Shown: piece by piece, positions 25,601 to 37,009 of the stretch
Numbering within the stretch: position 1 is the stretch's first letter
How the letters are laid out: each line of letters starts with the position of its first letter
Source: Aphidius gifuensis
Taxonomy: Eukaryota; Arthropoda; Insecta; Hymenoptera; Braconidae
Direction: 5' to 3'
NCBI RefSeq assembly: GCF_014905175.1
Contig: NC_057790.1
Span: 2,356,001-2,420,000 of the forward strand
DNA length: 64,000 nt
Notes under the pieces: model-generated
Database searches by the model: none
What the model saw: only the letters and a program-made list of their open reading frames with translations
What the model was told of the DNA's origin: nothing
Made by a program: the position numbers and the translations under genes

Positions 25601-26915
25601 CTTTTTTTTATGCAATTTGAATAAAAATATTTAAATTATATTATGAAGGGAATGTATTATAATTTATGCTCAAATCATTTTGAACTCTGTTTTTTGTTTA
25701 GTGAATAAATTTCAATACACGATTACAGAATATCAAAATACATTGTACATCAATGATAAACACATTGCACGTAAATATATTGTTAATAAAAACATGATAA
25801 ATTTAACATTATTAAATAAATTTTATATAATAAACTTATATATATATTTATCCAATAAATACCGAAATTCTTTAGATTCTAATAGTTGTTTAGTCATAAA
25901 CTCGTAAACGTTATTTTATTCACAGCAGGTATTTTAATATTAAATCAAACTCCTGTGGTGACAAAAACAATTTTCGTCCTTACTATATAAGCTCTTGAAT
26001 TTTATCAAAAATAAATAATAAATATTACAAGTTTTAAACTAAAAATTTGATCGTTAATTTAGAAAAATAAATTATATTTTTTCATCTCATAAAAAACAAA
26101 ATAAAAAACATAAATATTTGTAATGTTAAATTTAAAAATATACAAACATTTTATTAAATTAGTTAAAAATGTCTGAGAAAATTTAATTGTCAATTTAGTT
26201 TACAAAGCAACAAACTTTGTATTTAAATGAAATTATATTATGGTTACTTTTACAGTTTACAAACTTTAATATTTAAATTCAATTTAATATTATTAAAAAA
26301 TACTTTGATACGCTAATGATAGAATAAAAATATCTATAAACATGTTTACACAAAAGATTTGAGTTATCCAGATTTACATGCTTTGATTTATTTTCATATA
26401 TTCACAGTGTATGCAATATACATTCACAAACCAAAGAAACACCATTTCACTTATCCTGAATGATAAGAAAGCTTTGCCTTTCGACCATTTATATAACTCT
26501 TTTTTTTCCAATTTATTTTATTTTCTAAACCAGCAACACCTTTGTATCCAATACTATTTCAAGAGATTCATCTTTATTTTTTTTTACTATTCCCATGTAT
26601 TTTTTTAAAGACAAGTATTATATATACTAAAAAGTGCGCTTTTAATTTAATTATCATGATGAAACATTTTAATTTAATTACACTGACGACAACAGATCCA
26701 ATATATTTTGAAATAAAATATATACAGTAAATTCGTTTGTAGTTCAAGTGTATTCCATACGATAAATTTCTGAAGAAAATTCAAAAAGAAATACAATTTG
26801 TAACAAAGAAAATGTCATAAACTTTACTTACAAATGTCTTTATAACTTTTTTTGTTTTTTTTTTTATATTTTATTATATATTTTTTGAGCTACTTGAAAG
26901 TTTTTTTATTTTTAT

Positions 26916-27113
26916 TCATTTATTTATATGTACATTCAGGTTTAATCTGATGGAAAAAAAAAATTGGTATAAAAGCTTTTGACCATGCACAATTTTCAAC
27001 AAAGCACCTGTGTATTTTATAGCATTACGAAGGATAGATACGTAAACCGAGCCAATGTCAGAAATTGTGAGAATAATAATAAGATTCACCAGCTTGGCCA
27101 TTTTACTGTCCAT
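26916..27113 (-). CDS. Small ORF with signal-peptide-like start, unknown
   Basis: An ATG ORF of 65 codons on the minus strand. Residues 1-25 look like a secretion signal: basic n-region (MDSKMAK) and hydrophobic core (LVNLIIILTI). The rest has no motif and its last third is A/T-rich. The overlapping plus strand is open too (ATG at 26985), so coding is not established. Confidence 0.15.
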   Translation of the reverse strand: MDSKMAKLVNLIIILTISDIGSVYVSILRNAIKYTGALLKIVHGQKLLYQFFFSIRLNLNVHINK

Positions 27114-27123
27114 TCTCTCCAAA

Positions 27124-30100
27124 TGCTATATACACATAAAAACATGACCAACACACATTTAAACATGACGTTCTGATCCGGATTTATAGCCCTCTAGTAA
27201 TTGGCAAAACAACGAGAAATTTACCTTTTGCCAAAAGTTTAAAAAAACAACATGAAAAATAAACAAAACAAATATAAAATATTTGTAAATAGAGAACGTG
27301 TTGTACACACATGTGGTACAAAAACTTTGACTTATGATGATATGATTTCATCTGGTATTATTTTCAAATGAGTAACAATATGCGTTGAATAACATGGCCA
27401 AAGGCATTTGATAAAATAATCCAAGTTGAAGAAAATTCAGTTCCACAGGGTTTCATACTGGATATATAAATTTATACCAAGTTTTAGTTCGTTACCCGAT
27501 AAGCTCTTTGTCTCTCCAGAGATATTCATATATATAAAACAAGACTCCAGAGAATCAGTGAATACTGAAAGCTGTCTCTTGATTATTGCAAATGTATAAA
27601 ACAATCCCTCATATTATTTAAACCAGAGTTCAGAAAAAAATGGTATTTTATTTTTAGTTTCAACAAAAGACTAACGATTTTTTATACTAAAAATCGAATT
27701 AACAAATTTAAAACAATCGAATCATTGATGTGTTCAGACAGTGTATTGAAAAAAAAAAACAATTATTCAATTATAAAAAGAAGAATTATATTCTTTCAAA
27801 TTTTAGCCAGTAAAATTTCGTTAATTAGCATCGTTATTTGTCAGATATCTAAACACCCTATAAATATATTTAAAACACGACGTGAAAGATAAAGAATAAA
27901 GGGTTGCATGCTATTTAATTGGTTTATAAATTAGATATAGTTGAATTCGCCTGAAGGCATTTAACGATAATAATTTGGCAAACCAAAAAGGTATACCTAA
28001 AGAACCAAGATCAGTTGGTTTAATTTTCAAGAAAATTTGATTATCAAGTGGATAATATTGAGTGACAGTTTGCAACCCTACTTGAATAATTTTTCAGTTA
28101 AATAAACAGTAAAAAAAACTTGTGTGCTTGCAAGCTCATTATTAAATTTTCTATTTTTGGTATTTATTAATTTAACGTATTTTAATTATTATAATAATTT
28201 AAATATGAATATTTTAATTTTGAAACTTTGTATATTTAAAACATAAAATGTAAATTTCCCAGGCTTGATTTTAATAAAAAAAATCCAAAATAGTGTAAGA
28301 AAAATTTTAAAGATATAATTTACAAAAAAACTTGATATTAAATTTTAATAAATAAAATTTTAATTTATAATAAATATAATACATGAAATTATGTCAGCTG
28401 ATTCAATCAATATTTTATTCAATTTATATTTTCATTAAATTATTTAAATATTTATTATCAACAACTAAACTACTGTAAATTTGAGAAATAAATTCGTGGT
28501 TTATTTGACGAGGGTAAATTCATGTACTTTGTCGTTTTGACTTTTTGACTTTGAATGAACTTTTCACACTTATATTATAAACGCTGAAAGGTATATTTAT
28601 ATATATTCAAACAATTATATTTTCTCGCATCGTTTACAAAAGTTAAATAAAATATTATAAACAAACTTGAATAAACAATATATTCGCAAAAGATATTTCT
28701 TCATTTTCATATGAAAAGTTTTATCCTCTTTTGTTTATTTTGTATTTTATTTTATGAATAAATATAGAATATAAATAAATTTATATATGAAAATATTTTT
28801 GGAACAATATTTGATAATGGCTTGAGATAAGTGTCGACCCCAATGTAAAGATCATATATTAAAATTTTATTAAAGATTTTAAATTCATGAAAATGGATAT
28901 TTTATTGCATTTTTTTTTTGTTTTATTTATTTATTTTTTATATATTTTTTTGATAAAATATAGGTATATTTTTACGTGACTCAAGGTTGCCAAGAATAAC
29001 GTCATATATTTTGTATAGCCTACATATTCACATTGTCGATGTCACATGTATATAATAATTTTTTTTTCTTTAATCTTCTTCACGATAAACTACCTATATA
29101 TATATATCGTATAGGCAATCATTTTTCGATAGAATATTGTGCAGGATATCCGGCGTCTCACACGAAAAAAAAAATAAAATAAAATAAAAATGAACAACAA
29201 ATCTTTTACTACGATTTTCACCCTCTTCCTGGATATCTATCTGATTTGAAAATACGTTACTTCACTGACAAACTACATTTTCGCAATATATATTGAAACG
29301 ATAAATCCATCTTTCAATGTTACGTAAATTATACATATATATTCACAAAATTGTAGAAGATATCCGAAGCATCTTATTCCAAATGTATTCACTGTAAATT
29401 CAATATAAAAAAAATAAATAAAAAAAGAGATATATATTTTTATTGAAAATTAATATATACATAAATCATGAAGTTATTAAAAATATATTTTTATTTATTT
29501 GTTACAGGTGAGTTGATGATGCAGCTGATTGAGTGTAAATTTTTAAAAATATCAATAGCACGGTTTGTATAATAAAGCAATATTCAATTATAATTATATA
29601 ACAATTTATGAATAACAAGTGTTGGAGATGGTTGTATTAACGACGAGATATATATTCAAGTTACGATAGAAAGAAAAGAAAAGAAAGAAAAATATATATA
29701 TAGAATTAAAAATAAAAAATGAGCTAGTAGTATAATGGTGGAGCCAAAGAACTAGCTAGCCGTTATACGGTACTTAACGACTTAACGGTTGGTAGAACGT
29801 AAGTTTGTTCGAGCGAAGTAAACAAAGAGTATAGATTACTCTGACCCTTTTTCTTGTATAGTGTTAGTGTGTGTTATTTTGTATACGATTGATGATACTG
29901 ATGAATTTTCACATCACGTAAATTTTAAAACATTTTGTATATAACTTATTCCGGGCTAGTCCAAAGTGAAAAACAAAAGAAAAAAATAAATAAAAAATAA
30001 ATAAAAACCGATACTTTACAGTAGTAACAAGACCAAATGGCAATAGCGCTACAAGAAAAAATAGAAAAAGGAAAAATCCCATATACATAAAGGTTTAATA

Positions 30101-30633
30101 ATAATAAACCTTCTGAATATTTTAAATTAGAACAGTTTGGGTTGTGTGTTGACACCATTGGATGAATAACAGTTCACTGAAATTTTTTTCTATACCAAGT
30201 GTAATTTTCCTATGCCTGTCCAATATCACAAAAAATATATACAACTGGTAATTATTTCGGGAGGGGGGTTTTACAAAAAGTTGGCTCATGTACATGGATT
30301 GTGTAAATATCCAGGTAAACGTGAACACAAAAAAAAATAATAATAAAAACAACAAAACCAACAACAATAAAAATAAATACATGAAAAAAAAAAAAAAAAA
30401 AGAAATCAACCCTTTTTTTGTTTTTTTTTGTTTTTTCATTTTAAAATGTAAAAAATATAAAATAATATATTTAAAAAAAAAAAAAAAATACACAGATACG
30501 CTGATGAAAAACTTTCATGAGGTAAAAAAATAAAAAAAAATTAAATAAATAAAAAATGAGTAAAAGTAGTTGTGCAACAGTGGAATAAATTAACGTTGTG
30601 CTTCAATAAATTAAAACAGAATTTTGAGACAGA
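27124..30633. other. A+T-rich background, few signals
   Basis: No island longer than 100 bp with a unique open frame. A plus-strand acceptor (ctctttgtctctccag) near 27520 is followed by about 23 open codons. At 30122-30285 the 3' part of a long minus-strand frame is of normal complexity (LDRHRKITLGIEKNFSELL), but its 5' part is poly-F and poly-L from homopolymer runs. A GTAAGT donor near 29801 follows a 100-bp mixed segment that could be an untranslated exon. Confidence 0.5.
29468..29572 (+). CDS. 34-codon ORF or signal-peptide first exon
   Basis: An ATG ORF of 34 codons beginning MKLLKIYFYLFVTG, with the short basic start and hydrophobic core of a secretion signal. The sequence TTACAG|GTGAGT falls right after the hydrophobic core: it reads both as an acceptor (T-rich tract before CAG) and as a perfect donor. 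If used as a donor, the segment would be a first exon carrying a signal peptide and ending in phase 1, a common layout for secreted proteins. No matching second exon could be picked out. A/T-rich context makes chance plausible. Confidence 0.15.
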   Translation: MKLLKIYFYLFVTGELMMQLIECKFLKISIARFV

Positions 30634-30759
30634 ATGCCCGTGCTTGACGCACCGCTGACACTGTCAGATGAATCATCATCCCCCTTCATTATGCATCTGG
30701 AAATTTCCCCTATCTTTTACTTTATTTTATCCACTTTATATGTATGTGCATACATGTAA
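30634..30759 (+). CDS. 41-codon small ORF, unknown
   Basis: A complete ATG-to-TAA ORF whose first 24 codons are of higher G+C than the surroundings (MPVLDAPLTLSDESSSPF), followed by a hydrophobic segment of about 18 residues. A GTATGT donor-like site lies near codon 37, so it could also be a first exon. The minus strand has a competing ATG frame in the same island. No family recognised. Confidence 0.15.
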   Translation: MPVLDAPLTLSDESSSPFIMHLEISPIFYFILSTLYVCAYM

Positions 30760-31055
30760 TTCTATTATTTCCTTAACAATTTTATCCACACAGCCACACA
30801 GAGACAAATATATACGTAGAATACGTTGCTTATTGCATTATTTCACGTCACAATGTCAGCTATCTGAGCATTCCTGTTTAAAATTCATTTTTAATAATAG
30901 TACACAATAATTTTCAGTTAGTTTCATGTTACTTTACACAGTACACATACAAAATTGATATTTTATAAAATCCATTGCCATTTCATTGTCATATTAAAGT
31001 TCATATACAGAGTCCTACTACTGTTACAGCTTTTGTGTCATAATGACAATTTATA

Positions 31056-31181
31056 ATGATTGAAAAAGAGAGAGACAACGACAAAGATAGAATATGTAAT
31101 TTTGCAATAGAAAAGTTTTTAGATATGCTGATGAGGCGTGAAACTCAAGTATCCATGTTATGTAAATTTGTATATGGGTAA
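31056..31181 (+). CDS. 41-codon small ORF or first exon, unknown
   Basis: An ATG ORF with charged, helix-like composition (MIEKERDNDKDRICNFAIEK, then FLDMLMRRE). A strong GTAAGC donor overlaps the last codon before the TAA, so the coding part could instead be a first exon ending GG|GTAAGC. In-frame TGA lies a few codons upstream, which rules out the nearby acceptor at 31029 for this frame. No domain recognised. Confidence 0.17.
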   Translation: MIEKERDNDKDRICNFAIEKFLDMLMRRETQVSMLCKFVYG

Positions 31182-32385
31182 GCAGTAATACGTCTATACA
31201 CCATTTGCAGCAATGAAAACAATGGTCAAAAGGAGACAGACACTGAATGATGAATGGTCACCATGTGCAATCAGGCATCATTGACTATCACAAATATACA
31301 CACAAGAATACATCAATTACATATACAGTATATATAGATAACTTTGTTTTCAAAAATAATAACAAATATCTTTTACTACAATATACAGTACACAAAATTT
31401 TGTAGAGCATGATATTTCATACTATTGTTTCAATATTTACTCGTTTGTAATGTTTGGTTACCCGGTTTCCTGATTTTCATTTCAAATCACAAGATAACCA
31501 TATACAAATGTATACAATTCACCAAATCCCCCTTCTGTCATTTTTTAAAAACTACTCATTTTTTTTTTTTTTTCTACCGATGAATATACAAAATTGATAC
31601 GAGTTGAAAAAAAAAAGGTAGATAAAGCAGTCAACCTCAGTTTCAATTGACTAGAAAATCGAGATAAACTTTTTTCGATATTTTTGTATGGATTTATATA
31701 TAACATTGAAAATTAATAAATTGATAAAAAAAAAAAAAGCAAAAAACAAGCTATTTATAGGTTGTATTGATGCTTGACATACAAATGGACGGAAATAAAA
31801 TTTTGACAGGTATTGTGGAGGATTATTGTTTAATGTATATATATGGTATTTTGATTCATCGATGCTTGTAACGCATTGTAAATTTATATGAAGAATATAT
31901 GTGTGTGTGGGTGATGTGATGTCTCAAAATGTATTGTACATTTTGCGGAGACATTGTTTCCGTTTGTGCATCAAGGTTTCCGATTTGTTTAATAGATCGT
32001 CACCCTAGTTTTAACTTGCTCGTCGTGTTCAGTCATTTAATTGAAACGTTGTGCACATCATTTGAAAATATACATTCAAATATTTCACTATGAACTTGGA
32101 GAATATTTAAAGACCATTTTCATTGAGTTAATAAATATTTTTAAAAAAAAAAAATCAATTGATATAATAGCTCAAGGCTTTTTAATTATTGCTTTATATA
32201 ATTTTTTAATCACATCACTTATAATGTCCTTAAAATTGTTTATACAAGTTAATCATTGCAACTTGTATCATCAAGTTACAATATTATTTTTTTATTCTAC
32301 TATTATTATTTTTTTTTTAAGTGTAATTTTATAGTGTTATATTAATACGCATGATGAAATGTTGTAGCACATCATTAACCTACAG

Positions 32386-32438
32386 GCCGAGGTAAAAAAT
32401 AAGGTAGACGAACAGTATAAAGTTAATCTGGTTCGAAG
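32386..32438 (+). CDS. Candidate internal exon (53 nt), unknown
   Basis: A plus-strand segment between a CAG acceptor with a branch-point-like attaac just upstream and a GTTAGT donor. Frame 0 is open and reads AEVKNKVDEQYKVNLVR, ending two bases into the next codon. Both other frames hit TAA within 15 bases, so the frame is unique, which few candidates here can claim. The pyrimidine tract is weak. Its phase would join the acceptor at 35263 in that exon's second frame, giving a short lysine-rich tail, but this is speculation. Confidence 0.25.
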
Positions 32439-35262
32439 GTTAGTCAGTGTGCAATAACTTGATAATTAGCATGCTTACGCTGTTGGCAGCTTTGTACATG
32501 GTCTACACAGATTAGCTATAGTTCACTGCTTATTAATATAAGTTTTTTTTTTTTTTTATATATTAAAAGTTTTTTTATGTAATGTTTATATCTCTATTTG
32601 AATATAACGCTCAAACTAAAATGTCAAAGCTTTGATTACTTGTTTTTTTTATATGTTTAATTTTTTATTATTATTAATTATTATATTTTTTATAAAGTGC
32701 ATTAAATTTATATTTTATTGATCTATAAGTTGATGCAAAATTTGAGATTATTTTTAACTGCAGTGCTTTTGGAAACAAAAATAATATAATGACATTCAAG
32801 TTCATCGAAATGATATAGATTATCAAGATTATACTATTTGTAGAATATAAAATTTGAGTCATTTGTCTTTTTATGAATGGAGTCAAGTCAGACTCTGAAG
32901 TAGTTCACTAACGAGCATCAATTAACGGACCAATGATTTTTACCTAGAACTTTTATACAACAGACAAGAGAGAAAATTCACATTGAAGATGAACGAATGA
33001 AATTTAATGGGTCTCTTTTCAGTAATTAGAAGAGAAAAATCCCCAATTACATTGTGAGCAGTGAGGGGAAAAAAAAATGGCAAATTGTTGAAATTTATTT
33101 TGAAAGTAACCAGATATACTGGACAAAAAATAAATAAATAACTTTTCATGTAAAGTGGTTGCAAATGAGACTTTAAAAAAGTTGAAACATGACAAATATT
33201 CATGATTATAAAATTTGAAAAAATAAAAAAAACAAAATATATATAATATGTATAATAAAGTTGAAATATTAAAAAACTATAACTACAAGTTATATTGATG
33301 AATGACTATCAAAATAACTTGAGTTAAAAAGAAAAAAAAAATATACAAAACGTATATATTCAAAACGACGTTTATAGATGATCTTGCTTTTTCTAACTTT
33401 ACAAGCATCAAAAGTTTTTGACGTAAAAACGAGTGCATCAACTATCACGAGTTACGTGGCTTGAAAGAAAAATATATTTTTTATTTTTTTTCACTTATAT
33501 ATTTTCATTGAAAAAATTTTTAAAAGTCAAGTCACGATGTTAAGAGTTCACCATCTATACTTCATTTATTTATAATAATAATTTATATTTTTTTTTTCAT
33601 TTTAACATAAAAAATATACTCTTACTGCATTCAAATGAAGATAAAAAATAAATTTAATTTTCACAACAAAAAATTTTAACAAGATAAACAAATACATCTT
33701 GTTAAAAATATTTAAAAAAAAAAAAAAAGAAATTCGTTTTTTTTTTTCCTAATTATTATTTCATCTTAGTTAAATTTTAATTAAAACACAGTCGTATTAT
33801 AATTAATTATACAAAATGAAATATGCATTTGTATATGCTATCGGACATTTTGATACCTTGTATTTATTTTAAAAAATAAATATATAGAGCCAGTGTTACT
33901 CGACACGATTATACAAACTGCACTGTGGTTCGTGAACCTTGTTTTCTTGAGAACAAACATGGAGAGAGAATACAACGTCTGCTTGTAACATTTGAAATTT
34001 AAAAGAAACAAACTAACCAAAAAACAACTCCACGAAAAATATAAAACAAAAACAAATGAATATATATAAAAATAATTAAAAATGAAAAGCTTACAATGAT
34101 GAATGTTGATGATAATAATAAACAAAAAAGAAAATCATAATAGCAACAATCATGATGACAAAAATTTTGCTTCAGAAATTTTTATATATAAAAAAACTAA
34201 TATAAAATGTTATGTGACACTTTGGTATGTGAAGTTAAAGATATATATATTTCTAGTTTTATCACAATAACCATGCATATACAGATGCTTTTGTTTCTTG
34301 CCCAGTGACAAGGGCAGTGACAAGCCTTGCTTCAGGCAATCTATTTACAAACACACTCAACATATACTAAACACAACAAGAGAAATAAAGATAGAGTAGG
34401 TCATAAGACAAAACATCCTACACCCGTGTCACTTTCCTGTCGCTATCTTCAAATACCATGTACATTCACTGCTTTACATGTCTTGGTAAACATGTGAAAT
34501 ACCATGAGCATTATCTATGTTTGTCACTATGTGTATACTATTATTATACTTTTTTTATTTTCTCTATTTTTGTTTTTTAAAAATGATAGACAAGAGAAAT
34601 AGCAACAGTTGAAGCACAAACAAAATATATATAAAACATAGAAAAACTTTCATCTTTACATGATTAGACTACTTGACAATTCATAAACATTATAATGCTT
34701 GTCAGTTTTTTTTTTTTATTATTCTTGAATTTATATTATCAAAAAAAATATAAAACTTGGCAGCAAAATGAATCAACATTACTGCCAAAAAATATCGAAA
34801 TAATTTAATGATTTTTTTGAATTTATTTCTTGTTCTAGTTAGAAGTTTTAAAACTTGAATAATTAAATTATTTGATTTTTTAATTGAGGATAAATTAAGA
34901 GATTGTATTGAAATTATAAATTAATTTTCATTAGTAAAACATAGAACGATAGTAAAATATATTTTGATGAAATTATGTATGATAGAGTTATCATACTAAA
35001 TGTGTTTTTGCAATATTAATTTGTATAAAGATGTAGGTAGATACGTCATACAAGTTGCAATGTATGTATATAAATTATAAAACGATAGATACCGATATCC
35101 TTGGAAGCAGCCCTTGGCAATCCACAAGCATCATTTATGCATCACTACATTATGCACTGCACAACATTTCCCACGGGCAACTCATTCCACTTTACAACAA
35201 ACCCTCCAGTTGTAGGTTTGTTCTTCTCTTTTTTTATCTTTCTTTTTCTATTTCTTTTTTAG
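32439..35262. other. A+T-rich background
   Basis: Minus-strand frames at 32940-33203 and 33838-34125 are long but mostly hydrophobic and A/T-driven. At 34290-34350 a small island is open in several frames on both strands, so it says nothing about coding. Near 35064 a plus-strand ATG ORF of 78 codons starts normally (MYINYKTIDTDILGSSPW) and turns low-complexity in its second half. Nothing else seen. Confidence 0.5.
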
Positions 35263-35409
35263 CCCCTCGAGAAAGCAACAGAAAAAAAAAAAAGCAATAA
35301 GGTTGACTGCATTTCCGTAAACCTTTTTCATTTCGAAAAACCTTCATATACTTTGCAAGATTATTTGGACTGTTATAGAATCGGCTTATTTTCAAAAAAT
35401 ATCAACTGA
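35263..35409 (+). CDS. Weak candidate terminal exon
   Basis: An outstanding pyrimidine tract (about 40 nt of T and C) ends in TTTTTTAG, and the frame that follows is open for 48 codons to TGA (PLEKATEKKKSNKVDCIS, then a mixed stretch ending IGLFSKNIN). A GTAAAC donor inside it gives a shorter alternative. AATAAA occurs about 75 bp after the stop. The A12 run inside the frame is a caution, and a second frame is open for 18 codons. Confidence 0.2.
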   Translation, partial: PLEKATEKKKSNKVDCISVNLFHFEKPSYTLQDYLDCYRIGLFSKNIN

Positions 35410-36026
35410 ATGAATGCTATAATTTTTTAAAAGTTATAATTTTTTCCACAATAACAATTAAATGAGCATAAAATTTTTGAAAAATAAAATTGTGATTGAA
35501 GTTATGTACTAGAAAACAAAAAAATTTCTTTGGAACAAGAAAAAACTTGATGAAATATAAAGCTCATTGAACTTTATTGAAGTATAACTTCTATTGTTTT
35601 GGTCAATTATTTTTTTAAACGAAAAAATAACGTAAAATTACAGCTATTAGAACAATTGTTGCCTGAATTTAATCTTTATACTAAATACCAAAGGTTGTAA
35701 GACTTTACATCGTTGTTTTATTGGCTAAACAATTTTTTTAATTATTTTGTCTTTCTCTCTCTGTCTTGTTTGTTTCTGTGCTATTGTTTAAAATTAAATA
35801 GAATCATGAAACACGAAAACCCGCTCATTATCAATCTCGTGATATTAAATTTCTCGGTGTTACAAGACAATGACATAGTTAGATTAGAAATTCCATTTTT
35901 AATTTTACAAGTAGAATTAATGAAAAATTATTAAATTACACAGTCAATAACCTCAATGTTTTACAATTATATTTCATGATTATATTAAGGAAAAATTTAT
36001 TGATGAAAAATCAGATATTACATATT

Positions 36027-36054
36027 TCAGTAGTACAAGTCAAGAAGTGTCAGA
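36027..36054 (-). repeat. dispersed 30-bp motif, copy 4 (inverted)
   Basis: Reads TCAGTAGTACAAGTCAAG then AAGTGTCAGAC, differing from copy 2 by about two bases across 31. Neither flank extends the match, so the shared unit is short. Confidence 0.5.
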
Positions 36055-36883
36055 CACAAAATTGCATTATTCAACTTTACGTGTTAAATAAATATTTTCA
36101 TTTTCATAAAATTCAGTCATTTTTGCTTTATTAAAATTTAAAGATGTCTAGTAAAATAAAAAAAAATAATTAAACTCTTTATTTTAATATTGTAAAATGT
36201 AAATATGTTGGTTATCATAACTTTTGAGCTTATCGATATAATTCTGAAACTATAAAAAGTCAATCAACTCATCAATCTTATTCAAAGTATCAACAATAAA
36301 TTTGTCGACAATTTTCTCTAAATCTTAACAGACTTCACAATGTATATGATAAAGTTTGACGATTACTCAACACACACACTGTTGAGCATAAAACTTGTTT
36401 AAAGTGCGGAATTTGCTTGAAATTTTAGGAGGGCGGCTTTAAGATGTTATAGAGAAATATAAGGATATAGAGAGTAAAGCTAGAAGTGATTCAAGGAGTT
36501 ATAGAAGAGTCTCAACGTATTGCAACGATGTTGAAGTCAAGCTATATCTATATATATATATTCTTGAGTCAGGTTTACTACGGCAAGTGATCCTCAAACT
36601 ATGAATGTTCGGTTTAGAGCAATTTTAAAGGCCCAATATCTCACAAAATACTTGTAATATATTTCTACAAATATATAAGCCAAGATATTATAATATATTT
36701 CTCAAGTATCAAGAATATTATGTCAAAAATCATTTGAGATAAAATATATTAACACATAGATATATTTAGTATTTTAATTTTTATATACAATAAAATTAAT
36801 AAATCGAGATAAATTTATATGGCTTAAGTTGACTAAAACAAAATGTACATTAACCAAATTGAAGCTAAAAAGATCACAAATAC

Positions 36884-37009
36884 ATGGATAGTATGACAGT
36901 GCTGGATTTTACTCAGGTTTATACTGCACTTTTGGCTGTATATATGCAAAAACGAAATATGTTCAAAGTTGTATATAGAGTACCAATTCATGGGCGTGTG
37001 TTAATGTAA
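36884..37009 (+). CDS. 41-codon small ORF, unknown
   Basis: A complete ATG-to-TAA ORF of mixed composition (MDSMTVLDFTQVYTALLAVY) with a weakly hydrophobic middle and a basic C-terminal half. A GTTTAT site after codon 11 is a possible but weak donor. Just upstream, 36443-36604 holds a 53-codon frame without ATG, also of normal composition. No family recognised; chance is a real alternative. Confidence 0.13.
   Translation: MDSMTVLDFTQVYTALLAVYMQKRNMFKVVYRVPIHGRVLM

Larger units (their letters stand above)
17542..26915. other. Emptiest stretch: A+T-rich background
   Basis: Almost no islands beyond those listed separately. At 18304-18360 a good plus-strand acceptor (tattgtttagttcag) is followed by one open frame of 18 codons ending EHADMNTDFEKC then TAG; too short to call. 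At 20605-20691 an ATG ORF of 28 codons starts MKNMSTEGQEDRQSIQLN. At 23040-23170 a plus frame after a good acceptor runs about 35 codons, while the minus strand carries a strong GTGAGC donor in the same place. 24-26.9 kb shows only A/T runs. Confidence 0.5.

Noticed and set aside
30122..30493. 123-codon minus-strand open frame
   Set aside because: Its 5' half is homopolymer-derived. Only the last 50 codons are of normal composition and no splice acceptor is convincing.
32428..32445. B-box-like GGTTCGAAGGT
   Set aside because: No cloverleaf can be drawn; the site is better explained as the end of an exon candidate and its donor.
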